Part shown: in pieces, positions 17,465-26,242 of the stretch
How positions within the stretch are numbered: the stretch's first letter is position 1
Layout: each line of letters begins with the position of its first letter
Assembly (NCBI GenBank): GCA_038251885.1
Contig: JBBSAX010000001.1
Coordinates: 1-64,000 of the forward strand
From: JAHCHG01 sp038251885
GTDB lineage: Bacteria; Acidobacteriota; Blastocatellia; Pyrinomonadales; Pyrinomonadaceae
Reading direction: 5' to 3'
Length of the DNA: 64,000 nt
Notes under the pieces: generated by a model
Seen by the model: the letters and a program-made list of their open reading frames with translations, nothing else
The model's database searches: none
What the model was told of the DNA's origin: nothing
Position numbers and translations under genes: made by a program

Positions 17465-18014
17465 ATGAAGAAACATTTAATTTTAGTTGTAGTCTTGACG
17501 TTTTGTTTTTTGCCGACAGTTTTCGGGCAGTCTCCGCAAATACCGAAGGTTAATCACTATGTTCACAAAATAAATTCACAAATTTTAGGCGAGGATCGGA
17601 CGTTTTGAAATGGATAAGGTTTTTGAGTTTGCCGCTGCCAACGGTCAGGAAGAAATTAAGGAAGAAATCGTAAAAATCGGTCGGGAGTTGATTGCCGAAG
17701 AAACCCGTTTGATGAAAACAGGCACGATCAGACAAATCTACCAAAACATCAATTCGCCTCGAAAAATAGACGCGATTTATGCGGGTTTTCTGAAAATGGG
17801 GAAAGTCGGCAAAGATGAAAATTACACAGGCGCGGACGTTTTGAACGATTGGCAGGAAAGAAATCTGAAAATATTCGCCAATATTACGAGAATAACCGAG
17901 TCGAAAGATGACCGAATAATTCTGATTATCGGCGCGGCGCATATCAAACCGCTTCGGCAACTGCTTGAAAGTTCAAACGATTATATTGTTGAAGATGCGG
18001 TTTCTTATCTTTAG
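17465..18014 (+). pseudogene. Chimera: esterase N-terminus joined to a DUF5694 C-terminal fragment
   Basis: From ATG 17465 the frame encodes a signal peptide (MKKHLILVVVLTFCFLPT) and then HYVHKINSQILGEDRTF before a TGA at 17606. This matches the N-terminus of the esterase at 18438 (HTQHKINSQILGEERTI). From 17610 another frame carries about 134 residues that match the C-terminal half of DUF5694-type proteins (NDWQERNLKIFANITRI; IILIIGAAHIKPLRQLLE). The join is at about 17600, in a different frame, so neither part is functional. The esterase part is a partial duplicate of the gene downstream. Confidence 0.7.
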
Positions 18015-18045
18015 AAATCTAATTGGAGTAAATAGAAAAAATTTT

Positions 18046-18417
18046 ATGTCATTTTACAATGGAATTATTACGCCGAAAATCCGCGAGTCGAAAGAGTTTT
18101 ACACAAACAGACTCGGCTTTGCGGTCAAGTTTGAAAACGATTGGTTTGTTTTGCTCGAACGCGGCGGGCGCGAAATCGCTTTTATGCTTCCGAAACTCGA
18201 ATTTCAAAACGAAATTTTCCGCGAAGAATTCGGCGGCAAAGGTTTATGGATAACGATTGAAGTCGAAAATGTCGAAGCCGAATATGAAAGGATGGAAACT
18301 TCGGACGTTCCGATTGCGGTTGAGTTACGCACCGAAGAATGGGGCGAAACTCATTTTTCCATTCTTGATCCGAACGGCATCGGCGTTGATTTCGTCAATT
18401 ATAAATCTCCCGAATAG
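18046..18417 (+). CDS. VOC (glyoxalase fold) protein
   Basis: About 123 residues from ATG 18046 (MSFYNGIITPKIRESKEFY). It begins with the conserved first strand-helix and ends HFSILDPNGIGVDFVNY, the DPNG segment of VOC proteins. An in-frame upstream extension starts inside the preceding pseudogene and is not supported. Substrate unknown. It sits between gene debris and an esterase, in the same direction. Confidence 0.8.
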   Translation: MSFYNGIITPKIRESKEFYTNRLGFAVKFENDWFVLLERGGREIAFMLPKLEFQNEIFREEFGGKGLWITIEVENVEAEYERMETSDVPIAVELRTEEWGETHFSILDPNGIGVDFVNYKSPE

Positions 18418-18437
18418 ATAATTTTGAGGTTAAATTT

Positions 18438-19586
18438 ATGAAAATCAAACTGCTTTTATTTACATTTATTATTTTTTGTTTTTGTCTGAATGCTTTCAGT
18501 CAGAATCAGCAAATTGCCAGCGTTGTTCATACGCAACATAAAATAAATTCTCAGATTCTCGGCGAAGAACGAACGATTCTGGTGCGTGTTCCGACGAATT
18601 ATGCGAATGGGAACGAAAAGTTTCCGGTTGTTTATATGCTCGACGCACATCCGCCGCAGAATGCGATGATGGCGGGAATCGTCGAGCAACAGGCGTGGGG
18701 CGGAATGATGCCGGAAATGATAATTGTCGGAATTCAAAACACGAACCGGACACGCGATCTTACACCGTCTAAAACCGAACGTGCCGGAAGCGGCGGCGGC
18801 GATAAGTTTTTGGGCTTTATTGAAAAAGAAGTCATTCCGCTCGTCGAAAAAAACTATCGAACACAACCTTTTCGTGTCTTTGCCGGACACAGTTTGGGCG
18901 GTTTAACGGTGGTTTATAGTTCCGTTTCGCGCCCGGATTTATTTAATGCCTACATTGCCGCAAGCCCCGTTTTACATTGGGATAGCGATTTTGTTATTAA
19001 ACTTTCGGAAGAAGCTTTCAAGCAGAAAAAAGATTGGAAAAAGACGATGTTCATCTCAATCGGCGATGAACCGGATTATGTCAAAGGCTTTAATTCGTTT
19101 CAGGATTTATTAAAAAAGACGAAGCCGAAGAATTTCGAGTATGAATTTCGCCAATTCAAAGAAGAAAATCACGCTTCGAGCGTTTTACTGGCTTACTACG
19201 CCGGATTTCGGAAGATTTTTGCGGGTTGGACACCGCCGGTTTCGGGCGATATTTCGGATTTGGAAAACCATTATAAAAAACTTTCCCAAAGATTCGGCTA
19301 CGAAATAAAAATTCCCGAAGCCGCGCTGAATCAAATCGGCTACCAATTATTAAATGCCGACAAATTTGACGAAGCGATTTCCGCTTTTAGAAAAAACGCC
19401 GAAAATCATCCGAATTCAGCAAATGTTTATGACTCTTTAGCCGAAGCATTTGAAAAAAACGGGCAATTAAAATTAGCCGCCGAAAATTACGAAAAAGCAT
19501 ACAAGATTGCTGATTCAACAGGTGAAGCCGAATTGGCTAAAACAGCCAAAGCGAATTTTGAGCGGGTTTCAGCAAAAATCAAATAG
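18438..19586 (+). CDS. Secreted esterase (IroE/Fes-like) with a C-terminal TPR-like segment
   Basis: A 382-residue protein with a signal peptide ending NAFSQ (residue 22), then a putative-esterase alpha/beta hydrolase: VVYMLDAH, PEMIIVGIQNTNRTRDLTPS and the nucleophile elbow AGHSLGG (Ser152). The His is probably in EENHASSVL (about residue 245). Residues ~290-380 have tetratricopeptide-like helices (DEAISAFRKNAENHPNSANVYDSLAEAF). Relatives: the partial gene at 1-463, the fragment at 17465 and the gene at 23313. The substrate is unknown; siderophore or other ester hydrolysis is a family-level guess. Confidence 0.88.
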   Translation: MKIKLLLFTFIIFCFCLNAFSQNQQIASVVHTQHKINSQILGEERTILVRVPTNYANGNEKFPVVYMLDAHPPQNAMMAGIVEQQAWGGMMPEMIIVGIQNTNRTRDLTPSKTERAGSGGGDKFLGFIEKEVIPLVEKNYRTQPFRVFAGHSLGGLTVVYSSVSRPDLFNAYIAASPVLHWDSDFVIKLSEEAFKQKKDWKKTMFISIGDEPDYVKGFNSFQDLLKKTKPKNFEYEFRQFKEENHASSVLLAYYAGFRKIFAGWTPPVSGDISDLENHYKKLSQRFGYEIKIPEAALNQIGYQLLNADKFDEAISAFRKNAENHPNSANVYDSLAEAFEKNGQLKLAAENYEKAYKIADSTGEAELAKTAKANFERVSAKIK

Positions 19587-19592
19587 AAATAT

Positions 19593-19937
19593 TTGATTGA
19601 TTATTTTGCAAAACAGAATGAAGCCATTTTGAAAAACTTAAAAGATTCTAATTGCTATAAATTAGCTTATGTAGATTCTGTAACTTGCGGCAGCAAATTT
19701 GTCTTTGCTGTGCTGAAAAAAATCAACGATATAATGCTTGAAGAAAAAATCTATGCGTATGAAGCCCCGCAAGCTCCACGGCAAGAGTTGGAAGATTTGA
19801 AAATACGCATCAGAAAACTTCAGGACGAACGCCTCGAAAAGTGGAAAACAATTTACCAAAAAGGCGAAGAACTTATCCGCCGTGCCGCCGAGATACGCGA
19901 TCAAACGCAGGATAATTATAACCGCAAAAAAGATTAG
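19593..19937 (+). CDS. Hypothetical charged helical protein
   Basis: A 114-residue frame starting with TTG at 19593 and ending at 19937. The C-terminal half is highly charged and helical (EDLKIRIRKLQDERLEKW...), probably a coiled coil. There is no clear ribosome site and no ATG start, so it may be the 3' part of a lost gene. It ends 4 bp before the M61 peptidase start. Family not recognised. Confidence 0.4.
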   Translation: MIDYFAKQNEAILKNLKDSNCYKLAYVDSVTCGSKFVFAVLKKINDIMLEEKIYAYEAPQAPRQELEDLKIRIRKLQDERLEKWKTIYQKGEELIRRAAEIRDQTQDNYNRKKD

Positions 19938-19941
19938 TCGG

Positions 19942-21498
19942 ATGAAAGTTTTATTTATGCAATTACTCAAGAAAATTTCTTTTGTTGTCGGTTTTTCTTT
20001 CTTGTTTTTATTAATCGTCGCCGTCGCCGAAGGTAAAAATATAACTTCCTATAAAATAACGATTGATGCGAGCAACCCGCGTCTTCTTAAAATCGAAGCG
20101 AATTTTATTTTGCAAGAAAATCTGCTTTATATGGACGAGGGCGGTGCCGAACAGTTTCCGAAACGTTGGGCTAATTTCGTTCAAAATTTAGAAGTTAAAG
20201 ACGCGAAAGGAGATTTGTTGAAAATCGAAGAATTGCCCGAAGCGCGTTGGAAACTCAAATCCCGCGGCAATCAAAAAGTAAGATTGACCTATGAAATCGT
20301 CTTAAAACACGACGATTACCAATGGGCTGGCGGCATTGACGGCGTTGCGTTTGCGCGGGATTGGGGCGTGTTTTATACAGGACGAACTTTTTTGATTTTA
20401 AACGGCAAAGCGCGAAAAAATATCGAAGTTGCTTTTCAAATTTCAAAAGATTGGCGCGTAACCGCGCCGTGGCAAAATTTGAAAAATCGAAAAAATGTTT
20501 TCCGCGCCGCGAATCTGACCGATTTGATGGAATCAATGTTTTTCGCCGGAACGCACGAAGAACTTTCCTCTAAAAGAAATAATTTTGAACTTGTTTTCGC
20601 TCTCGGCGGAAGCGGCATCATCGCGCAAAAAGAGGCGTATAAAAATCTGGCGCAAGGCGTTTTAGATTATTACATCAATCTGATGGGCGGCATTCCGAAT
20701 CCGCCGCCAAACAATAAATTTAAAAAATCCGTCGTCATCATTAACGCCGGAAACGACGTGGACGGCGAGGTTATAGGCAATCACATCAGCCTGATTCTCG
20801 ACCCGAACGGCGACCGTCAAACTCAAATTCTCGCCAAATTTATCTTCGCGCACGAGTTTTTTCATTTTTGGAACGGAAAATCCATCCGCGTCAACGACAC
20901 GACCGAAGATTGGTTTAAGGAAGGCATCACGAATTATTACACCTTAAAAGCACTGCTTCACACGGGCGCGATAACCGAAAAAGATTTTTTCGACACACTA
21001 AATAATCTGTTCTACAAGCGTTATTCGACCGACTCGGGTTTGGGGAAATCTTCAATGCGCGATGTCGCGTCGGGCGCGGAAAAAGACGAGCATTGGGGTT
21101 TAATTTACGGCGGCGGTTTGTTTGTCGGAATATGCCAGGACATTTTCATCAGGCGCGAAACTACTAATCAAAAAAGCCTCGATAATCTGATGCGCGAACT
21201 TTTCAAACAATACGGCGGCACGAACAAAACTTACACGACCGCCGATTTGCAAAAATCACTGACCGCATTAAGCGGAAAAATGCAAACAGAATTTTTCCAA
21301 AAATATGTATTCGGTGTTGAGCAAATCCCGATTGAAAAATGTCTATCTTCCGCCGGATTAAACGCCCGAATCGAAAACGGCGAACTGCACATCAGCATAA
21401 AATCTTCACTCGATAAATTGGAGGAAAGAACGCTCAAAGGAGTTTTAGCAAATAGTTTATTAAATCAAACTAAACGGCGGATAATCACGCGCTATTGA
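19942..21498 (+). CDS. M61-family metallopeptidase-like protein
   Basis: About 518 residues from ATG 19942 (another ATG at 19957). An N-terminal hydrophobic segment (ISFVVGFSFLFLLIVAVA) is a signal peptide or anchor. The zinc motif HEFFHFWNG has His304, Glu305 and His308; Glu327 in DWFKEGITNYY is the third ligand (the usual WxxEG of M61 glycyl aminopeptidases). The N-terminal beta-rich domain (KITIDASNPRLLKIEANF) fits the family too. Probably a periplasmic or membrane-bound peptidase; no PDZ domain is visible. Downstream is debris. Confidence 0.85.
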   Translation: MKVLFMQLLKKISFVVGFSFLFLLIVAVAEGKNITSYKITIDASNPRLLKIEANFILQENLLYMDEGGAEQFPKRWANFVQNLEVKDAKGDLLKIEELPEARWKLKSRGNQKVRLTYEIVLKHDDYQWAGGIDGVAFARDWGVFYTGRTFLILNGKARKNIEVAFQISKDWRVTAPWQNLKNRKNVFRAANLTDLMESMFFAGTHEELSSKRNNFELVFALGGSGIIAQKEAYKNLAQGVLDYYINLMGGIPNPPPNNKFKKSVVIINAGNDVDGEVIGNHISLILDPNGDRQTQILAKFIFAHEFFHFWNGKSIRVNDTTEDWFKEGITNYYTLKALLHTGAITEKDFFDTLNNLFYKRYSTDSGLGKSSMRDVASGAEKDEHWGLIYGGGLFVGICQDIFIRRETTNQKSLDNLMRELFKQYGGTNKTYTTADLQKSLTALSGKMQTEFFQKYVFGVEQIPIEKCLSSAGLNARIENGELHISIKSSLDKLEERTLKGVLANSLLNQTKRRIITRY

Positions 21499-21552
21499 AT
21501 GATTCGATGGACGTGAAGGCGCGGGTAGCAGCTTTGTTCTTGAGATTGCCCG

Positions 21553-22185
21553 TTAAAATTTAACGAGTTTTCTGGGGTTTTCACCTTTGTTTTGGCATTC
21601 AATATATTTTAAGATTTTGTTATTTACACAATCGAGGAGAAGCGAATGGGGCGCCACTTCATCGTCCGCGCCCAAGAAAGCATTTTCCCGTTTCAAATAG
21701 AGAGCAACCGCCAAATGACCCACGAACGGAGTGTATGCGTCGTAATAGGGGAAAGTGCTACTAAACGTGCCGTCGCAGATGGTTGGTTTCGTTCCCTGAT
21801 AATTGATTTCTAAAAATCGTTTGCCGCCGTCGTAATTTGCCAGTGAAACGAATTGCGGTGGAAGTGGTGTCGGAATCCGGGTCATTGGCGAAAGCCGGTC
21901 ATTGATAAATGCCTCCTTGTGTTCGGCAGAATTAAAAATCTGATAGCGGCGACCGAATCCGCGAACCGAGAATTGCATGACCGTGATCAAAGCCAATCGC
22001 CACGGCGAAAAAGCCGGGTGTCCGCTGTCCGCGAGTCGGAAAAAGCGCGGCAAAATCCTCATCCTTATAAAAAGTACCAAGATCATCGCGCAATGTCAGA
22101 TAAGATTGCTTTTCGGAAATGCAGCGCGGGCGACACGAACAGTTTCTTTGGGAACGACAGGAATTGATTGAGGGCGCAACGACAT
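21553..22185 (-). pseudogene. IS1182-type transposase N-terminal remnant joined to an unknown gene fragment
   Basis: The minus-strand start ATG 22185 (after GGAGGATG) reads MSLRPQSIPVVPKETVRVAR; another frame continues DDLGTFYKDEDFAALFPTRG; a third gives PAFSPWRLALITVMQF. Together these match the start of IS1182-family transposases. After MQF, at about 21975, the reading changes to unrelated sequence (RRYQIFNSAEHKEAFINDRL... PPQFVSLANYDGG...) that runs to 21553 and is the 3' part of some other gene. Two frameshifts and a chimeric join make it inactive. No inverted repeats or target duplication were recognised. Confidence 0.7.
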
Positions 22186-22549
22186 AAAAAATCATCCTCC
22201 CATAGTTTTTTAGAAAATGATAAATCACGACTTTTGAATTCGCCAACGGTATTCGTTGCTATCGCTACCCCTATTACTACCCCGAGATTAAAACTAATGC
22301 GAATCTTTATTTTCCAATTATTTCAAATCAATATTCTAAAATTTGTTTATGAATTCCATACTATATTTTCAATCATTTTTTACCCTAAACAAAGCTGAAT
22401 AAAGAACGATATGCGCGAGAAATAGTTCAACTTTTACAGGATAAATGAAAACAACTTGACAAAGCAGGATTTTTTGAATATAGATATATATTCATTGATA
22501 ATCAATAAATATTTATTGTTCTGCCGTGATGATTTAAAATTTAACAATT
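22186..22549. other. Intergenic region with promoter
   Basis: 364 bp without a gene. The right part contains the promoter/operator listed separately (22456-22506). The left part, AT-rich, shows no recognisable coding remnant. Confidence 0.6.
22456..22506 (+). promoter_or_regulatory. Sigma-70-like promoter with palindromic operator for the DUF2975/XRE pair
   Basis: TTGACA at 22456-22461, a 17 bp spacer and TATAGA at 22479-22484 form a near-consensus promoter. Ten bp downstream is the perfect palindrome ATTGAT-A-ATCAAT (22494-22506), placed around the transcript start. An XRE regulator encoded in this operon (23090) is the natural candidate to bind there and repress its own transcription. The binding is inferred. 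Confidence 0.65.
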
Positions 22550-23086
22550 ATGTCAAAAACAAACAACTTCGTATTTTGGTGCTTATATATCGTGGCTTGG
22601 CTTATTTTTGTCGGCTTGTCCATTGAAGCCGGAGGCTTAATAGTAAATTTCTTTTTCCATCTGTATAAGCCTGGATTTGTCCAAAATCTTTATCAAAAGT
22701 TGGATTTATCTGAAATGTATAAACAGAGTAAATTAGCTTTTTTCGGTATCTATTGCTTTATTCTGTCCATTTCAATTTTGAAGGCTTGCCTGTTTTACAT
22801 AGTCATCAGACTGATGCACAAAATGGATTTGTCAAAACCATTCAACAGTTTTGTTTCGAGACAGATTTTAATAATTAGTTATTTCACCCTTTCAATCGGG
22901 TTGTTAAGTCTCGTAGCAAGACAGTTGGCAAAAAATTTATTGGATCACGGTTTTGTTACCAACAATTTAAACCAATTTTGGGCGGATGGTGAAGCATTCA
23001 TCTTGATGGGAGCCGTAGTTTATATTATAGCGACTATTTTCAAAAAAGGAGTCGATCTGCAAATCGAAAACGATCTAACCGTTTAA
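22550..23086 (+). CDS. DUF2975 membrane protein
   Basis: 178 residues, four transmembrane helices (VFWCLYIVAWLIFVGLSIEA; FFGIYCFILSISILKACLF; ILIISYFTLSIGLLSLVA; FILMGAVVYIIATIF). The layout and the QIENDLTV C-terminus are typical of DUF2975. In many genomes it is directly followed by a small XRE-type regulator, as here (3 bp gap). Probably a membrane sensor working with that regulator; unproven. Confidence 0.85.
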   Translation: MSKTNNFVFWCLYIVAWLIFVGLSIEAGGLIVNFFFHLYKPGFVQNLYQKLDLSEMYKQSKLAFFGIYCFILSISILKACLFYIVIRLMHKMDLSKPFNSFVSRQILIISYFTLSIGLLSLVARQLAKNLLDHGFVTNNLNQFWADGEAFILMGAVVYIIATIFKKGVDLQIENDLTV

Positions 23087-23089
23087 GCT

Positions 23090-23305
23090 ATGCCAATCAT
23101 TGTAAATTTAGATGTCATGATGGCAAAGCGAAAAATGTCGCTTAACGAGCTGTCAGAAAAAGTCGAACTAACGCTTTCCAACCTTTCGATCTTAAAGACG
23201 GGAAAAGCGAAAGCGATACGATTTAGCACTTTAGAAGCTATTTGCAAAGTTCTCGACTGTCAGCCGGCGGATATTCTCGAATACGTCGAAGAAACCAAAA
23301 ACTAA
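23090..23305 (+). CDS. XRE-family transcriptional regulator (YozG-like)
   Basis: 71 residues made almost only of a Cro/C1-type HTH: MMAKRKMSLNELSEKVELTL, then SNLSILKTGKAKAIRFSTLE and AICKVLDCQPADILEYVEE. This compact form (often called YozG-like) travels with DUF2975. It is likely to bind the palindrome in its own promoter region (22494-22506). Eight bp downstream begins an esterase, which could belong to the same transcript. Confidence 0.88.
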   Translation: MPIIVNLDVMMAKRKMSLNELSEKVELTLSNLSILKTGKAKAIRFSTLEAICKVLDCQPADILEYVEETKN

Positions 23306-23312
23306 TCAAATT

Positions 23313-24782
23313 ATGAAAGTAATATTTATATCGTCTGTTTTACTATTGCTCTCCTTTTGTGTAAATGCACAAAACGACAAAAGCATTACGATTGGGAAAA
23401 AAGAAATCATTTTTTCCAAAGTATTAAATGAAAACAGAACAATTTGGATTTACACTCCAGACATCACTTCTCAAAATGCGGTTCCTGATAAGCGATACCC
23501 TGTATTGTATCTATTAGACGGGGACGCTCATTTCTATTCGACGGTCGGCATCATTCAGCAGCTCAGTCAAGCCAATGGAAATGGCGTATTGCCTGAAATG
23601 ATTGTGGTTGCCATCGAAAATACCAATCGAATGCGGGATTTAGTTCCCTCGGCTGAGGTAGACAAAACAAACCCGTTTGTTGATTTCTTATCCGCCGAAC
23701 TAATACCGTATATAGACAAAAATTACAATACCGCCCCTTATAAATTATTAGTCGGTCATTCCTTGGGCGGACTAACCGCAATTGATGTTCTCGCTAAATT
23801 TCCCCAGTTATTTAATGCCTATCTCGCTATCGACCCGAGTATGTGGTACGGCAGCGAAAAGATTTTGAACAATATTATTACTCAATTCCCTAAACAAAAT
23901 ATGAATGGCAGAAGATTATTTATTGGAACGGCTAATACGATGCCCAAGGGAATGGCAGTATCACAGCTCACAAATGATAATTCATCTGAAACACAGCATA
24001 TCCGTTCAATTTTTAAGTTCGATAAATTTTTGAAAACCAATACCAATGGTTTGCTCTATTCACAAAAATATTATGAAACAGAACGACATAACACATTACC
24101 TTTGATAAGTGAGTATGATGGATTGAGATTTATTTTTGACTACTATTTTCTGGATGCCACCGAAAAGGATTTTGCGGACCCTACTGCGTCAATCGCTGCA
24201 AAACTGAAAACGCATTATGCTAATGTTTCGCAAAAATTGGGTTATAAAAATTCGGCACCGGAAGCCCTCATCAACTACCTTGCATATGAAGCTCTGGGGA
24301 AAAAACAATATGATAAAGCACAGGCGTTATTTGAACTAAACGTCGAAAGTTATCCGAAAAGCAGTAATGTCTATGATTCGTATGCTGATTATTTTTTGGC
24401 TAAAAATGATACCACCAATGCTATCACAAATTACAAAAAGGCATTGCAGATTAAAGATAATGCCGAAACTCAGAGAAAGTTAGATGCTTTAATTAAAAAA
24501 GAAACATCTATTCCGGAAAATGTTGAATTACAAAAATATGCGGGCGTTTATGTTTTAGAAACTTATAATATTCCCATAATCTTAGAAGTTCGTGGCGGTA
24601 AGTTATGGGCAATGGTTCAGGGACAAGAAGATGATGAATTTCAATTGCTCTCTGAAAACGTTTTTACCGTTAAAGGCAAGCCAGGCTATACAATTACCTT
24701 TCAAATGGACGGCGGCAAACCAAAAGGATTTACCTCGGTGCAGCCCAATGGGACATTCAAAGCAGTATTTAAAAATAAGTAA
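23313..24782 (+). CDS. Secreted esterase (IroE/Fes-like) with TPR-like and C-terminal lipocalin-like (DUF3471-type) segments
   Basis: 489 residues: signal peptide to FCVNAQ (residue 20), then a putative-esterase domain (YPVLYLLDGDAH; PEMIVVAIENTNRMRDLVPS; nucleophile VGHSLGG, Ser150; probable His in ERHNTLPL), a TPR-like helical segment around 320-400 and a C-terminal beta-rich domain (LQKYAGVYVLETYNIPIILE) like DUF3471. It is larger than the relative at 18438 because of this last domain. Transcription may be shared with the DUF2975/XRE pair. Confidence 0.85.
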   Translation: MKVIFISSVLLLLSFCVNAQNDKSITIGKKEIIFSKVLNENRTIWIYTPDITSQNAVPDKRYPVLYLLDGDAHFYSTVGIIQQLSQANGNGVLPEMIVVAIENTNRMRDLVPSAEVDKTNPFVDFLSAELIPYIDKNYNTAPYKLLVGHSLGGLTAIDVLAKFPQLFNAYLAIDPSMWYGSEKILNNIITQFPKQNMNGRRLFIGTANTMPKGMAVSQLTNDNSSETQHIRSIFKFDKFLKTNTNGLLYSQKYYETERHNTLPLISEYDGLRFIFDYYFLDATEKDFADPTASIAAKLKTHYANVSQKLGYKNSAPEALINYLAYEALGKKQYDKAQALFELNVESYPKSSNVYDSYADYFLAKNDTTNAITNYKKALQIKDNAETQRKLDALIKKETSIPENVELQKYAGVYVLETYNIPIILEVRGGKLWAMVQGQEDDEFQLLSENVFTVKGKPGYTITFQMDGGKPKGFTSVQPNGTFKAVFKNK

Positions 24783-25087
24783 GCTAAGTAAAAATCTGGA
24801 AAAATCGATAAACATCCGACAAAGGTAAAATAAATCCGCAAAGTGATGAAAATTACAGAATTCAAACTAACGGAAATATCAAAGCCGGTTATCGTTTACC
24901 GTCAATTTTGAGAAGGAATTAACGTGAAAAACCCCTGAATAATTACGGGACCCGGACGCGTGTCCGGGAAAAGCCACATGACTGGGAACAATGTTGTCCG
25001 CGAACTATTTAGCTTAAAACTTCGTAATTCTTTTCTCCAAATCCAAATAAATCAGCAGATAGCGTTGAGCAAGGCAATTTTAAATTT
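24783..25087. other. Intergenic region with a short perfect hairpin
   Basis: 305 bp. The stem CCCGGAC (24951-24957), loop GCGT and stem GTCCGGG (24962-24968) form a 7 bp GC-rich hairpin. No T run follows, so it is not a typical intrinsic terminator. Nothing else recognisable. Confidence 0.45.
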
Positions 25088-25534
25088 ATGAAAACAGGTG
25101 ATGGCAAATTGCAGGATTTCCCGGTAAACGTGAAGTTCAAATTATCGGCATTGTGGGCATCAGTGATGTTTTGTTACGTTTACGGTGATTTTTTCTCGCT
25201 GTTTCTGCCAAGCCGTCTGCAAAATCTGATGAACGGCGAATCGGGTGTCGGAGCGACAACACCTTTAAAGTTGCTGATGTTTGCCGTTTTAATGACGCTT
25301 CCGTCGGTGATGGTTTTTCTGTCTCTCGCCTTAAAAGCGAAAACAAATCGCCGTTTGAATATTTCGCTCGGCGCATTTTATACGGCGGTGATGATGCTCG
25401 TCGGCGCGACCTCAATCGGCGAGTGGATGATTTTTTACACATATTTAGCCGTCGTTGAAATCATCCTGACTTCGCTTATCGTTTGGCTTGCGTGGCGTTG
25501 GCAGAAAGAAGACGGCGCGGGAGAAATTCGATGA
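25088..25534 (+). CDS. Small four-helix membrane protein, partner of DUF4386 (second copy)
   Basis: 148 residues, paralogous to the protein at 7001-7429 (DFPVNVKFKLSALWASVMFCYVYGDFFSLF versus DFKINVRLKLSALWTSVTLCYLYGDYFGLY, compared in segments). Four hydrophobic helices. The stop overlaps the DUF4386 start (ATGA), as in the first copy. Function unknown. Confidence 0.78.
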   Translation: MKTGDGKLQDFPVNVKFKLSALWASVMFCYVYGDFFSLFLPSRLQNLMNGESGVGATTPLKLLMFAVLMTLPSVMVFLSLALKAKTNRRLNISLGAFYTAVMMLVGATSIGEWMIFYTYLAVVEIILTSLIVWLAWRWQKEDGAGEIR

Positions 25535-26241
25535 ATTTATCGGCAAACAAAAACACGGCGCGAACAGCGGGTTTTCTTTACTTGATCGTTGTCATAACCG
25601 GAATGTTCAGTTTGGCTTACGTTCCATCCAAATTGATCGTTTGGACGGATGCCGCCGCCACATTTCAGAATATCGCCGCTTCCGAATCACTTTTTCGGAT
25701 GAGCCTTGTCAGCAACGCACTTTGTTATCTGGCGTTCCTTTTACTGCCGTTCGTTTTATATTTCTTACTGCGTTCGGTTAATGAAACGGCGGCGAAATTG
25801 ATGATCGTGCTGGCGGTTGTCAGCGTCCCGATTTCAATGCTCAATCTGCAAAACAAATATGCCGTTTTGACGCTGATCAACGGGGCGGAACATCTGAAAA
25901 TTTTCAGCCATCAGCAGATCAGTTCACAAATGATGTCGTTGCTCGAAAATTACGATCACGGCATTTTGATCGTCCAGATATTTTGGGGTTTGTGGCTACT
26001 GCCTTTCGGTTTTTTGGTTTATAAATCGGGCTTTCTGCCGCGAATTTTAGGTGTTCTTTTGATGCTCGGCTGTTTCGGTTATCTCATCAGTTTTGTCGGA
26101 AATTCGATGATGCTCGATTACGGCGAAACCACGCTCGCCCGCTTCGCCCGGATGCCCGCTGCGTTCGGCGAGATCGGCACGTGTCTGTGGCTTCTGATCA
26201 GAGGCATCAAAAACAATTCTCAAATTCTAACCGCAAATTGA
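25531..26241 (+). CDS. DUF4386 membrane protein (second copy)
   Basis: About 236 residues from ATG 25531 (MNLSANKNTARTAGFLYLIV). A six- or seven-helix membrane protein nearly colinear with the one at 6237-7004. It ends RGIKNNSQILTAN with its own stop, which shows where the first copy was altered by a thiC tail. An upstream in-frame extension is not supported because the start overlaps the partner gene in the conserved way. Confidence 0.85.
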   Translation: MNLSANKNTARTAGFLYLIVVITGMFSLAYVPSKLIVWTDAAATFQNIAASESLFRMSLVSNALCYLAFLLLPFVLYFLLRSVNETAAKLMIVLAVVSVPISMLNLQNKYAVLTLINGAEHLKIFSHQQISSQMMSLLENYDHGILIVQIFWGLWLLPFGFLVYKSGFLPRILGVLLMLGCFGYLISFVGNSMMLDYGETTLARFARMPAAFGEIGTCLWLLIRGIKNNSQILTAN

Positions 26242-26242
26242 C

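Noticed and set aside
24951..24968. GC-rich hairpin as a terminator
   Set aside because: No following T run and no gene ending close by; reported only as a hairpin.
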